Source: an uncultured Lachnospiraceae bacterium (GTDB lineage Bacteria > Bacillota > Clostridia > Lachnospirales > Lachnospiraceae). Taken from it: a DNA stretch of 64,000 bases. Under the pieces are notes generated by a model. It ran no database searches and had not been told where the DNA came from. It saw only the letters and a program-made list of their open reading frames with translations. The stretch is taken from assembly GCA_946405625.1 (NCBI GenBank), contig CAMJHQ010000006.1:62001-126000 (forward strand). Direction: 5' to 3'. A program made the translations under genes and the position numbers. Positions 8,286 to 17,624 of the stretch are shown in pieces. Every line of letters starts with the position of its first letter. Positions within the stretch are counted from its first letter, which is position 1.

Positions 8286-9446
8286 TTATTTCCCCATATA
8301 TTCTTCTATCGAATCCTTAAGCATTCCCTCCTGCAGTTCTCTGCAGTATCTGTTTATCGCATCCAGATCAACTCTGTCCACTTTTCTGACAGGGTATCTT
8401 CGCAATTTGGGACCATCCAGGACATTCGGATAAATCTCCATTTCATGATAATGATGTGCTATGGAACCGTATGGATAATACGTTCCCTTAAAATATGTCG
8501 TTAAATGATTCTCTTCCGCAAGAATTATATAGAAAGGCCTCCTAAATCCCTTTACAGCCTCTTGTATGATCTTGCTTTCTCCCAATCCGATCAGCGCATA
8601 TATCTTCGAATCTATGCAGAAGATCTTGCATTCGATATAATAATCATCTCTATATGGAGTAGGTATATCCCTTAGATTCTCCTGATGTACATATCTTCCG
8701 ACAGGTGCATATCGAAGCCTGTCTTCTCCCTTCGGAAGGATAAGTACGGAATTATAATAATATCCCGGAGCTTTTACATCTTCATCCGGAGTACATATGT
8801 ATGAATTTCTTTCATTGAGATGCTCATTATCTACCTTTTCTCTGATCTCATCATCCAGAGCAAGTCTTTTTATAGATGCCTTTTCATAATAATCCGATTT
8901 TCCATGTTTTGCTATATCTTCCAGATATGGGGAATTGAGTTTGTCAATAAGTGCTTCATCCTCAGCTTCAAAGTACAGTCCCCTCTGACGCAGTTCGTCC
9001 ACAAATTTTCCAGGTGTAATAAAAGTTTCCGGATCTGCCGCATATGCATCCTTCCCATCTTTATAGACCACATATCTGTAAAGCTTCGCAATCTTCTTTC
9101 CGAACAGGGCGGTAATAAGTACCAGAAGAAGCGGCAGAAGAATAAGAATTATATATTCTGCCATCTTTCCTGACGGTTCAACTTCCTTTATCAGCTTAAA
9201 ATGCTGTATCATTATACGTATCGGATTAGCCACACAGAAGAGTATGATGCCTCCACCAAGAACAATATGCATTGCGTAAATCATTATAATAGCTATAGCA
9301 AATCTCCAGCTTCCGAACCCCTCATTCTTATCAGGTATGGCAGCATTGAGAGTCGCCAAAAGGATTAATCCCAGAAACACAAGACCTGCAATAAGTATCA
9401 GTTTATATTCTAATTTTATTATATTGTTGAGTGCTTCATAGTTCAT
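8286..9446 (-). CDS. Hypothetical membrane protein
   Basis: Protein of 386 residues that I do not recognise. Residues about 10-32, 45-75 and 95-115 are hydrophobic helices; the remaining 270 residues look like a soluble, mixed alpha/beta cytoplasmic domain. The start is the ATG at 9446 with AGGGGG 6 nt upstream, rather than the in-frame TTG at 9461. It stands alone between the kinase remnant and the two-component cluster, on the same strand. No function is inferred. Confidence 0.7.
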   Translation of the reverse strand: MNYEALNNIIKLEYKLILIAGLVFLGLILLATLNAAIPDKNEGFGSWRFAIAIIMIYAMHIVLGGGIILFCVANPIRIMIQHFKLIKEVEPSGKMAEYIILILLPLLLVLITALFGKKIAKLYRYVVYKDGKDAYAADPETFITPGKFVDELRQRGLYFEAEDEALIDKLNSPYLEDIAKHGKSDYYEKASIKRLALDDEIREKVDNEHLNERNSYICTPDEDVKAPGYYYNSVLILPKGEDRLRYAPVGRYVHQENLRDIPTPYRDDYYIECKIFCIDSKIYALIGLGESKIIQEAVKGFRRPFYIILAEENHLTTYFKGTYYPYGSIAHHYHEMEIYPNVLDGPKLRRYPVRKVDRVDLDAINRYCRELQEGMLKDSIEEYMGK

Positions 9447-9601
9447 TGTATTCCCCCTCAATATAATCTCTCTGCTCTGTACGATCCGGATTCTTCAAAA
9501 CAAACTTCTCTATTTATTCCGGCAATTGTAAACGCTCTGAATTCTAATCTTCAATTATGAACGCGCCTTCTTCCCATTATCTCAACACCGCGGTTGCCAT
9601 A

Positions 9602-10498
9602 TTATGTCAACCTGATGCAGAATACCAGATCATCCCCATCCAGCTTTGCATCTATAGTTCCCTTCTGCTTTTCCACCAGAAGCTTTGCGATATACAGACC
9701 AAGCCCGGCCCCGCCGATACTTCTGGCCTTATCCGCTCTGTAAGTTCTGTCGAAGATACGTTCCACATCGATGGATTCCGGATTATTCACTTCATTTCCG
9801 AGTTTGATCCGGCATCCCTCATCAGCATCCTCAACCATAAGGAAAAAGCGTTCTTCGGCATACTTTAGTATGTTCGTCATAAGATTACTGAAAACTCTTC
9901 CAAGCATTTTTCTGTCTGCTGTGACATATATTGATTTATCAGGGAAGTTGATCTCCGGTGTAAGCCCCTTCTCTCTTATCAGAGTTTCATTCTCTATTAT
10001 AAACTCTGCTAAGAATCCGACTATATCTATCTTCTCCGAATTAACTGCGCCCGAATCGCTCTCCAGAACTGACATTTCAAAGAATTCATCAACCATCTCT
10101 TTAAGTGTATCAGCCTTCTGTTCGCTGATTCTGAGACACTCCTTCGCTTTAGGTGACAACTCCTCTTTTTCAAGCATCTGGAGATTTCCCTTTATAACCG
10201 TAAGCGGCGTTCTCAGATCGTGAGCTATATCCGATACAGACTGCTTTATGTTCTGTCTGGAATGTTCAGTCTCTAGCTTAAGGCTCTTTTGATAATCAAT
10301 ATTCTTATTTATTTCCACTGCCAGTTTTTCGACACTTCTGTCCATAAGAGTCAGCCTTAACTGCCTGTTATAGTCCTCATCACGCATCCTGCTTAACTCT
10401 TCGGTCGCTTCATTTATATTTCTCCTGATTATGAAAAGCCATATAAGAAGAATAATTATCAAAGCTGTGAGGCAGCCTATGATCAATATATATTGCAT
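9602..10498 (-). CDS. Sensor histidine kinase with one transmembrane segment
   Basis: Kinase of about 298 residues. One N-terminal helix (residues 3-24) leads straight into a cytoplasmic helical linker; the phosphorylated histidine lies in SDIAHDLRTPLT, then the N-box (SNLMTNILKYA), G1-like and G2 boxes (GGAGLGLYIAK). No extracellular sensor loop exists, so it must sense through the membrane helix or a partner. The start is ATG 10498 with GAAAGG 8 nt upstream. It is the last gene of a run that begins with an FtsX-type ABC transporter and pairs with the regulator at 10520. Confidence 0.87.
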   Translation of the reverse strand: MQYILIIGCLTALIIILLIWLFIIRRNINEATEELSRMRDEDYNRQLRLTLMDRSVEKLAVEINKNIDYQKSLKLETEHSRQNIKQSVSDIAHDLRTPLTVIKGNLQMLEKEELSPKAKECLRISEQKADTLKEMVDEFFEMSVLESDSGAVNSEKIDIVGFLAEFIIENETLIREKGLTPEINFPDKSIYVTADRKMLGRVFSNLMTNILKYAEERFFLMVEDADEGCRIKLGNEVNNPESIDVERIFDRTYRADKARSIGGAGLGLYIAKLLVEKQKGTIDAKLDGDDLVFCIRLT

Positions 10499-10519
10499 CC
10501 CTATCACCTTTCAATCTGT

Positions 10520-11251
10520 TCATTCAACATCCTGCTTCAGTTTATAACCTATCCCCCAGACCGTCTCGATATATTCCAGCCCCGTTGCCTTCTTAAGCTT
10601 CGAGCGAAGGTTACTCATATGAACATTGATCGTATTATCCTCATAAATGTATGTATCATTCCAAACCGATTCATACAGATTCGCCTTGGTAAAGTTTTTC
10701 TTCGGATTCTTAAGCATGATGGCAAGCAGCTGCATTTCCTTGGCTGTAAGCTTTATCGGCGTTTCCTTATAAGTAACCGTATTATCGACTTCACTGTATT
10801 CTATTTCACCATAACGGATAACTTTTCCCGAATCGCTGTCAGTACTTCCGCTTGCACCGGTATATTCGCCGTCTGCACTTCTCCTGAGTACAGCTTCAAT
10901 CCTGACAAGTACTTCGCCCAGATCAAATGGCTTTATGATATAATCATCTGCCCCAATCCTGATCGTTTCTATTCTGGTCTCTGAACCTGACTTTGCAGAT
11001 ATAACAATGACCGGTGTTCTGGCAGCCTTCAGATCATCCGCCCTGCTGCGAAGTTCACGTATCAGGATATCTCCCGATCTGTAAGGAAGCATCATATCCA
11101 TAAGTATTACATCATAGCATTCCGAGGCTATAAGGCGTGAGGCTTCATTTCCCTCTTTTGCCTCTGTCACCTCATATTCATAATCAGTAAGATAATCCTT
11201 TAAAAGCTTTCTTATCTCTCTGTCATCTTCAACTATAAGAACCTTTCTCAT
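10520..11251 (-). CDS. OmpR-family response regulator
   Basis: Regulator of 243 residues: receiver domain (residues 1-120; acidic pocket EDD, phospho-accepting Asp in VILMDMMLP, conserved Lys in IIKPFDLGE) and a C-terminal winged helix (about 150-240; YIETVWGIGYKL). AGGGG precedes the ATG. It pairs with the kinase immediately downstream. This pair lies in the same direction as another pair at 11370-13178, so the ABC transporter here has two adjacent two-component systems. Confidence 0.9.
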   Translation of the reverse strand: MRKVLIVEDDREIRKLLKDYLTDYEYEVTEAKEGNEASRLIASECYDVILMDMMLPYRSGDILIRELRSRADDLKAARTPVIVISAKSGSETRIETIRIGADDYIIKPFDLGEVLVRIEAVLRRSADGEYTGASGSTDSDSGKVIRYGEIEYSEVDNTVTYKETPIKLTAKEMQLLAIMLKNPKKNFTKANLYESVWNDTYIYEDNTINVHMSNLRSKLKKATGLEYIETVWGIGYKLKQDVE

Positions 11252-11369
11252 TTTATCCCCTTTTCATGGTTTACATAATTCATAAACCAATCGTTAGTTT
11301 ACATAATCTTGTACCTATTATCTTATTTATTCAATCACAAACTCATCTTTCGAGTTTACATAATTTTTA

Positions 11370-12338
11370 TCAATGGTATAACGTAATCTTAAACTCTGTT
11401 CCTTCACCAACTTCGCTCTTAACTTCTATATTACCGTTATGATTATTTATAATCTGCTTTGCCATGGCAAGACCGATTCCCACGCTGTTGGGTGATGCAT
11501 TGCCTGCCTTATAAAATCTTTCGAAAATGTGTGGCAGATGCTCCTTATCGATTCCCTTGCCGTTATCTTCTATGGTAAGTGTAGTATAGATATTGGTCTG
11601 GGCAGCCGTTATTTTTACATATCCGCCTGCTCCCGTATGTTCTATACAGTTCTTCGCAATATTGGATACCGCTTCCCTGAGCCAGTGTCTGTCTCCCATG
11701 ACGGATATTGATTCAGGTATATTACACTCAAGACTTACTTCCGCTACTTCCGCCATGACTTCCAGAGCTTCAGATATCTCATCTATCATGGCTCTGAGAT
11801 TAACCTCTTCCTTCTTCATTTCAAGAACTCCCGCTTCAAGCTGAGAGAGCGTCAGAAGATTTCTGATAAGCCATGTCATCTTGCTTATCTGGGAATCTAT
11901 TTTGGAAGCATATTCGAGCCTCTGCTCCTCCGTAACTCCCGGCTCCATAAGAAGCTCTGTCATAAGGGATATTGCCGTAAGCGGAGTTTTAAACTGATGT
12001 GATATATCAGACATCATATCCGACATATATTTCTTCTGCTTATGTTCCGATGAATACTCTTCCCTCAGAATAGTAACCACCTTATATATCTCACTCTGCA
12101 GAATCCCGAAGCTTCCCTCCGAACTTTCGCTCATTTCCGGAAGAGCCGCATAATCCTGAACCTTCGTGATATAATCCGTAAGCTCTTTAACCTGCTTTTC
12201 TACTTTTCTCTTTTCAAGTATATCTTCGATCAGCATCATAGCTATACATACAGCCAGCACCGTAACCGAGATCCACGGACTCCTGATTATCAGACATGCT
12301 GCCGCAGCTATACATACTGTTATTAGTTTCCATTTCAT
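11370..12338 (-). CDS. Sensor histidine kinase, intramembrane-sensing type
   Basis: Kinase of 322 residues. Two N-terminal helices (about residues 5-17 and 23-39) are joined by only a few residues, the layout of intramembrane-sensing kinases such as BceS, which depend on a partner ABC transporter for sensing. H-box SDISHQFKTPLTA, N-box AVSNIAKNCIEH, G1 DNGKGI and G2 GIGLAMAKQI are intact. It is preceded by its response regulator and the FtsX-type ABC genes, which supports a Bce-like detoxification/sensing module, probably for an antimicrobial peptide. Confidence 0.88.
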   Translation of the reverse strand: MKWKLITVCIAAAACLIIRSPWISVTVLAVCIAMMLIEDILEKRKVEKQVKELTDYITKVQDYAALPEMSESSEGSFGILQSEIYKVVTILREEYSSEHKQKKYMSDMMSDISHQFKTPLTAISLMTELLMEPGVTEEQRLEYASKIDSQISKMTWLIRNLLTLSQLEAGVLEMKKEEVNLRAMIDEISEALEVMAEVAEVSLECNIPESISVMGDRHWLREAVSNIAKNCIEHTGAGGYVKITAAQTNIYTTLTIEDNGKGIDKEHLPHIFERFYKAGNASPNSVGIGLAMAKQIINNHNGNIEVKSEVGEGTEFKITLYH

Positions 12339-12422
12339 TTTATCACCAAATTACGACATTAGTGCACTACTCGGCAAATGAATCACCTGAGCATATGACA
12401 TTCGTGTTAAATCCGGTCGTCT

Positions 12423-13178
12423 TTAATCCATTCTGTAACCTATACCGCGGACTGTCTGAATGACCGGCTCATCGCCTTCCTGTTCAAGTTTTTTTCTGAG
12501 TCGTCTTACATATACCGTGAGCGTATTATCATTTACGAAGTCACCTGCACTGTCCCACATATCATTCAGTATCTGCTGACGCGTGAGAAGTTGTCCGCGG
12601 GATCTGGCAAATGTAAGAAGCAGCCTGTATTCAACTGCCGACAGAAAGACTTCTTCTCCGTCACGTTTTACCTTGCCGCTCTTTATATCAAGCTCATTCT
12701 CACCTATTTTAATTATATCCGAATCTGCACCGGCTGTTTCCGATGACTGACCACTGTGATCAATTCCATCTGCAACTGTATCTTGCGTATTCTGTCCCGA
12801 GCCCAGATCTGCTCCTCTTCCGGTTCTTCTCATAACAGCCTTGATCCTCGCTATAAGCTCCCTTATACGGAAGGGCTTCGCTATATAGTCATCCGCTCCC
12901 TGTTCAAGCGCAAGAACCGTATGAATCTCATCATCACAAGCCGTAAGGAAGATTATCGGAACATTTGAACGCTCTCTTATAACCTTACATACCTGATAGC
13001 CGTCACCATCCGGAAGATTAACGTCAAGGAGGCACACGTCAAAGTGTGCCTCTCCCGTTATAGCATTAATTGCATCTGTCATATTTCCATAGGACTCAAC
13101 TTCGTAACTCTCCTGTGCGAGCGCTATCTTCAGTCCCTCTACTATTATCGGATCATCCTCAACTATAAATACTTTCAT
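12423..13178 (-). CDS. OmpR-family response regulator (Bce-like)
   Basis: Regulator of 251 residues with receiver domain (phospho-accepting Asp in VCLLDVNLPDGDG, Lys in IAKPFRIREL) and C-terminal winged helix ending VIQTVRGIGYRMD. A linker of about 40 residues (125-165) rich in Gly, Asp, Ser and Thr separates them, longer than usual. It starts 12 nt after the permease gene, so it is part of the ABC operon, and its kinase follows. A candidate target is the imperfect dyad at 16927-16942 upstream of the ATPase gene. Confidence 0.9.
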   Translation of the reverse strand: MKVFIVEDDPIIVEGLKIALAQESYEVESYGNMTDAINAITGEAHFDVCLLDVNLPDGDGYQVCKVIRERSNVPIIFLTACDDEIHTVLALEQGADDYIAKPFRIRELIARIKAVMRRTGRGADLGSGQNTQDTVADGIDHSGQSSETAGADSDIIKIGENELDIKSGKVKRDGEEVFLSAVEYRLLLTFARSRGQLLTRQQILNDMWDSAGDFVNDNTLTVYVRRLRKKLEQEGDEPVIQTVRGIGYRMD

Positions 13179-13190
13179 CCTGTCCTCTTC

Positions 13191-16145
13191 TTACACTGCT
13201 TCCGTACGAACTTCTTCGATCAGCTGAGTCTTACCCGTTCCTCTGTAGCTGAGTACCGTAAAAAGGGTAAGTGCACCGATGCTGACTACCGCTGTAAGAG
13301 CCATGATCCATACAGGAAGTGTAAAGTACATTCTACCGAATCTGTCACTTAGTACCTTATGTAAGAATACCACAAAAATGCTTGTAATAACACCTGAATA
13401 TACTAATGCTCTGACCATAAGCCTTACATTTTCCAGGATAAGCATACGTCTCTTCTGAGCCCCTGTCATTCCCATTGAGAAAAGTACCGAGAGTTCCTGA
13501 TGTCTCGTAAGTTTCCTTCCCATTACCGAGTTATAAAGGTTAAGTATGCAGATGATTGCTATAAGGATTGTAAAGCTTACCGCTACTATCTTTACTATAC
13601 TTGTTATAGCTGTTTTAAAATCCGTCATACCACTTATCAGAACAGCAGATTGAAGCGCACTGTCACCGAATTCGTTCTTAACCATTGAAAGTCTGCCGAT
13701 TATTCCCGCGTCTTCGCTCTTAACACTGAAGAGAACATAACGATCATTTATTCCTCTTTGATATGCTCCCGATTCAGTATTACTGATTCTTTCTTTGGTT
13801 TTTTCCGGTATGATGATCCATACATCACTTCCTCTTAAAGTAAAGTAGTCTCCTATATCTTCCGCATCTATATAACCTGCGAAAGTAACCGGTACTTCAT
13901 AGTCACTGACTTCGTCTGTTTTTTCATCATAGCTTTCTCCCAGAAGTGTAACCTTCTCTCCTTCTGTGATATCTATAGGATTCTTTACCTGAAATATCAT
14001 ATAATCAGGCTTTACTGCTCCGCTGTCTCCGAATCGATACTCATCGGTTGACACTGAAATAGTATCATATATAAGGGCTGTATCGGATTCATCATATTTT
14101 GAAAGGTCTATTCCTGCCTTTTCTGCTACATCTTTAAAATCTTCCTCACTCATGGTTATTATATTAGCAGACGGATTATCATATATGTCTTCCGGTTCCG
14201 TATACCACTTTTTATAACCATCCGGTATTCCGTTCGGGAAATATGAAGATATTACCTTTTCAAGACTGTCTTTAAACTCCTGTGAGTAGTAATCAAGCGA
14301 AATGTTGTATGTAAAAAATGTTGCATCTATTTTTTTATAATCCTCAACTTCGTCCGAGGTACTTATATCCTCTAATCCTTCTGCAAACCGCTCATCGTCA
14401 TCTATAGAATATATATAGCTGTAACCTTCATAATTCTTCCCAATACTGAGAACATCCTTTTCGGTCTTAGACCTCAGGATATCCACAAAGCTTCTTACCG
14501 CAAATGCTGTTATAAGAGTCAGTGTAATAAATGCAACTATACTTCTGATGATTCCTCTGGTTGAATATCTGTTTCTTCCGACTGAAACCGCCGCAAGCAT
14601 CTGCTCTGACTTACCTTTTTTCATAAATCCGAGTTTAGTCTTATATCCGCCGCGTCTACGTCTTATTCCCGTATCATTTCCTCTTATGCTTTCGATAGGT
14701 CCGACCTTACTAATCTTTCTCGCCGGAATAAGTGCTGATATATATACAGCAAGGATTGAGAATACGATCACAAAGAATATATTTAAAGGATTGACTACGA
14801 GAGTACACGGAATCTCACAGCTTTTTCCCGATATAACATTGGTTGCGATGCTGTTGATCAGAAGACTGAAATGTGGGTAAAGGAGTGCCATAACACCCTT
14901 TACTGCTAAAAGTCCTATAGCAATTCCGACCGGAATAGCAATCATAAGAAGTGAGAAAACTTCATAATAAACACTCCATTTCTTCTGCTTACGTGTCGCA
15001 CCTACAGATGAGAGCATTCCCAGATATCTGCTTCTTTCCTTATATGACATTGCAAAGACGTTATATATAAGGATCAGTGAAGCAGCCGTAATAAGTATAA
15101 TGAAGAATGCCTGGAAGAATATCATAAGAAAATTGAAGCTTCCGTCAGAGCCTTTAGCTCCAAATGTCATCAGCATATTATTTTCAACTATCTCATCCTC
15201 CTTCAGAGGGATCTCGGTTCCGTCTTCAAGGGTCCTTCTGCCTCCGTTCTTCAGGAGCTCCTCCCTTTCTTCTGGGTCTCTGTACTTATCGATAATTCTA
15301 TACATATCATCAACAGGATTATGTTTTGAATTAAGATCGATAGTAAGAACTAAATTTACTGTCTCATCTTCCTTAACTTCGGCATCTGTCTTTGTAACGG
15401 CTATATATCCGCCCTGTCCCTTTTTCTCATAGTACGGACTCTGCATAATACCGACTACCGTGTATGTTCCCTTCAGTCCGGTCGGCTCATGGATCATCTC
15501 AAATATCTCATTGCTCTCATAATACGGGAAATGATCCGGAACCTCTACAGTTTCACCATGAGTAAGATTAAAACCACTGAAGAAACCTACTCCGCCGATT
15601 TCTTCACCTTTTTCGAGTTTTTTCTGTTCTGTTTCACTTATAAATGCATGGATATATCTTCTGTATGCATTTACCTCTATAGTATCTCCTACCTTTATTG
15701 TCGAACCTTCCTTAATGGCCCTCTCACTGATAAGAATCTCATGATTGTTTTCCGGATAACGTCCTTCTACTAAGCTCATATTCATCAAGTCAAAGAGCTC
15801 ACCCGAATATCCTTTAAGCTCCAGCATCGGTGTCTCTTCGGGATTACCGCTCTCTTTAAAGTCCGTATAGCCGAGCGGTCTTGAAACGTTCACGGTTTCT
15901 ACCCCGTCAAGATTTCCGATTTCCTCAGCTGCTTCCTTACCGACACCGTATATCTGAACATGCCACTTTCCGTTCTCTTCTTCCACTGCTCTCTGCATAA
16001 AATTCATTATCGTATCTTTTCCGACAAAGACAGCAGTCATCAGGATTACCATAACGAGAATACCCGCAAATGTAATAACAGTTCTTCTCTTATTCTTTTT
16101 CATATAGGTTTTTGTAACCTGAAATATAATCTTCTTGTTATTCAT
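13191..16145 (-). CDS. FtsX-domain ABC transporter permease
   Basis: Membrane protein of 984 residues with two FtsX-type halves. Helix 1 (about residues 20-40) is followed by a large extracellular domain (40-335) and a three-helix FtsX block (340-480); a second helix at about 530-550 is followed by another extracellular domain (550-840) and a final FtsX block (845-970). Such permeases work with a MacB/LolD-like ATPase and often confer resistance to cell-wall-active peptides. ATPase, permease and a two-component system are in one operon with gaps of about 12 nt, which supports a Bce-like role. The double extracellular domain differs from true BceB (single large loop). Confidence 0.88.
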   Translation of the reverse strand: MNNKKIIFQVTKTYMKKNKRRTVITFAGILVMVILMTAVFVGKDTIMNFMQRAVEEENGKWHVQIYGVGKEAAEEIGNLDGVETVNVSRPLGYTDFKESGNPEETPMLELKGYSGELFDLMNMSLVEGRYPENNHEILISERAIKEGSTIKVGDTIEVNAYRRYIHAFISETEQKKLEKGEEIGGVGFFSGFNLTHGETVEVPDHFPYYESNEIFEMIHEPTGLKGTYTVVGIMQSPYYEKKGQGGYIAVTKTDAEVKEDETVNLVLTIDLNSKHNPVDDMYRIIDKYRDPEEREELLKNGGRRTLEDGTEIPLKEDEIVENNMLMTFGAKGSDGSFNFLMIFFQAFFIILITAASLILIYNVFAMSYKERSRYLGMLSSVGATRKQKKWSVYYEVFSLLMIAIPVGIAIGLLAVKGVMALLYPHFSLLINSIATNVISGKSCEIPCTLVVNPLNIFFVIVFSILAVYISALIPARKISKVGPIESIRGNDTGIRRRRGGYKTKLGFMKKGKSEQMLAAVSVGRNRYSTRGIIRSIVAFITLTLITAFAVRSFVDILRSKTEKDVLSIGKNYEGYSYIYSIDDDERFAEGLEDISTSDEVEDYKKIDATFFTYNISLDYYSQEFKDSLEKVISSYFPNGIPDGYKKWYTEPEDIYDNPSANIITMSEEDFKDVAEKAGIDLSKYDESDTALIYDTISVSTDEYRFGDSGAVKPDYMIFQVKNPIDITEGEKVTLLGESYDEKTDEVSDYEVPVTFAGYIDAEDIGDYFTLRGSDVWIIIPEKTKERISNTESGAYQRGINDRYVLFSVKSEDAGIIGRLSMVKNEFGDSALQSAVLISGMTDFKTAITSIVKIVAVSFTILIAIICILNLYNSVMGRKLTRHQELSVLFSMGMTGAQKRRMLILENVRLMVRALVYSGVITSIFVVFLHKVLSDRFGRMYFTLPVWIMALTAVVSIGALTLFTVLSYRGTGKTQLIEEVRTEAV

Positions 16146-16156
16146 TTCCGTATCCT

Positions 16157-16846
16157 CTATACAATATTTCTTACTTTCTCATTTCTAACGATCCTGCCGT
16201 CTTCTATACCGATGACTCTGTCTGCCTGCATTGCAAGTCCCTCATCATGTGTTATAAGTATAAGGGTCTGCTTATTTACTCTGTTAGATTCTTTGAGAAT
16301 ATCTATGATCTCTTCTCCTGTTTTCCTGTCCAGATTACCTGTTGGCTCATCAGCAAGAAGGATTGCCGGATGGGTATAAAGTGCTCTTCCTATAGAAACT
16401 CTCTGCTGCTGTCCGCCGGAGAGCTGGTTCGGAAGATTGTTTCTTCTATCTGTAAGACCGAGATGTTCAACTATCATATCCAGTCGTTCCTTATCAAGCG
16501 GTCTTCCGTCCAGGAGATGCGGAAGTGCTATATTTTCATCTATATTCAGAACCGGCATCAGATTATAGAACTGATATACAAGTCCGATCTGTCTTCTTCT
16601 GAAGATTGCAAGCTTATCTTCATTAAGACTGTGAATGTCTGTTCCGTCGATGATGACCTTTCCTTCTGAAGGCTTATCAACACCGCCAAGTATATGAAGA
16701 AGTGTTGACTTACCGCTTCCCGAAGGACCGATGATCGATACAAACTCTCCCTTCTCAATCGAAAAACTTACATTATCCAGAGCTCTTACCTCCGTATCTC
16801 CTGAACCATATATTTTCGATACATTTTCACATTTTAAAATTTCCAT
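16157..16846 (-). CDS. ABC transporter ATP-binding protein (MacB/LolD-like)
   Basis: ATPase of 229 residues and first gene of the operon. Walker A GPSGSGKST (about 37-45), signature LSGGQQQRV, Walker B ILLADEPTGNLD and switch ITHDE are canonical for the MacB/LolD/BceA class that drives FtsX-type permeases. RBS AGGCGG lies 8 nt before the ATG. Expression probably starts from the promoter at 16882-16910 and may be controlled by the response regulator in the same operon. Confidence 0.92.
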   Translation of the reverse strand: MEILKCENVSKIYGSGDTEVRALDNVSFSIEKGEFVSIIGPSGSGKSTLLHILGGVDKPSEGKVIIDGTDIHSLNEDKLAIFRRRQIGLVYQFYNLMPVLNIDENIALPHLLDGRPLDKERLDMIVEHLGLTDRRNNLPNQLSGGQQQRVSIGRALYTHPAILLADEPTGNLDRKTGEEIIDILKESNRVNKQTLILITHDEGLAMQADRVIGIEDGRIVRNEKVRNIV

Positions 16847-16881
16847 TTTATAAACCGCCTTTTCTTATTTCTCCTGTCGAC

Positions 16882-16910
16882 AGTATCAATATAACATATG
16901 AATCTGACAA
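16882..16910 (-). promoter_or_regulatory. Promoter of the Bce-like operon
   Basis: Minus-strand -35 TTGTCA (16910-16905), 17-nt spacer, -10 GATACT (16887-16882). The weak -10 would suit an activated promoter. Confidence 0.45.
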
Positions 16911-16926
16911 TGTGGTGACTTATAAA

Positions 16927-16942
16927 GTGACAGATTAGTCAC
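16927..16942. promoter_or_regulatory. Candidate response-regulator binding dyad
   Basis: GTGAC-AGATTA-GTCAC is an inverted repeat with 5-bp arms located between two divergent promoters: one for the Bce-like operon (minus) and one for the DUF1622 gene (plus). A second GTGAC half-site lies about 11 bp away at 16916-16920 in direct orientation. OmpR-family regulators commonly use such sites; the assignment is inference. Confidence 0.35.
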
Positions 16943-16955
16943 ATTCTAATGTCTC

Positions 16956-16984
16956 TTTACAGATTTCATCGGAATATATATAAT
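16956..16984 (+). promoter_or_regulatory. Promoter of the DUF1622 gene
   Basis: -35 TTTACA (16956-16961), 17-nt spacer, -10 TATAAT (16979-16984), then AGGGGG and the ATG at 17009. Confidence 0.7.
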
Positions 16985-17008
16985 ACTTTAATGTAGGGGG
17001 TATTGCTT

Positions 17009-17449
17009 ATGGAGTCGATATACGAAAATGCCGAAAACATACTTCGATATGTAGTTGAGTTTTCCACTCTTCTGCTCGAATTGTTCGGCATACTGATTCT
17101 TGTTTTAACTGCAGTAAAATGTTTTATCTTCTGGATAAAACGTGATGATGCAATCAGATTGAATCTTGCACAGGGTATTGCACTTGCACTTGAGTTTAAG
17201 CTCGGCGGCGAGGTTCTCAGAACCGTTGTCGTTCGTGAATGGGCTGAGCTCGGTATCCTCGGAGCGATCATACTCCTCAGAGCAACGCTTACCTTCCTTA
17301 TCCATTGGGAGATCAAGAACGAAAAGAAAGAACTTGATTCTAAGGACGAATCAAAATCTTCGGATTCGATTACAACTGAATCAGGAAATTCCGAGAATTC
17401 CGAAAGTACCAAAGAATCTCTTATAGATAAAGTCAAAGAAAAATTCTGA
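17009..17449 (+). CDS. DUF1622 family membrane protein
   Basis: Membrane protein of 146 residues. Three hydrophobic helices (about 14-38, 68-82 and 86-104) are separated by the conserved LNLAQGIALALEFKLGGEVL and VVREWAELGILGAI segments of DUF1622. A C-terminal Ser/Asp/Glu-rich tail (105-146) is probably disordered. ATG 17009 is preferred over the TTG at 17003 because AGGGGG sits 8 nt before it. It diverges from the Bce-like operon. The role of the family is unknown. Confidence 0.8.
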   Translation: MESIYENAENILRYVVEFSTLLLELFGILILVLTAVKCFIFWIKRDDAIRLNLAQGIALALEFKLGGEVLRTVVVREWAELGILGAIILLRATLTFLIHWEIKNEKKELDSKDESKSSDSITTESGNSENSESTKESLIDKVKEKF

Positions 17450-17495
17450 TCGATCTGAATTTTTATTCATATAACCGACTATAATTCATTACATG

Positions 17496-17527
17496 AAAAA
17501 ATCCTCTGTTTTCACAGAGGATTTTTT
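17496..17527 (+). terminator. Terminator after the DUF1622 gene
   Basis: Arms AAAAATCCTCTG and CAGAGGATTTTT with a 6-nt loop, ending in a T run. Confidence 0.85.
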
Positions 17528-17624
17528 ATGTCCGATTATTTATATCCACCGAAATGAAAAGCCTGACACATATACAGTCACAAGCGTGTGACGGCAGATC
17601 ATCAACTATCGCCGTCCTTGATCA

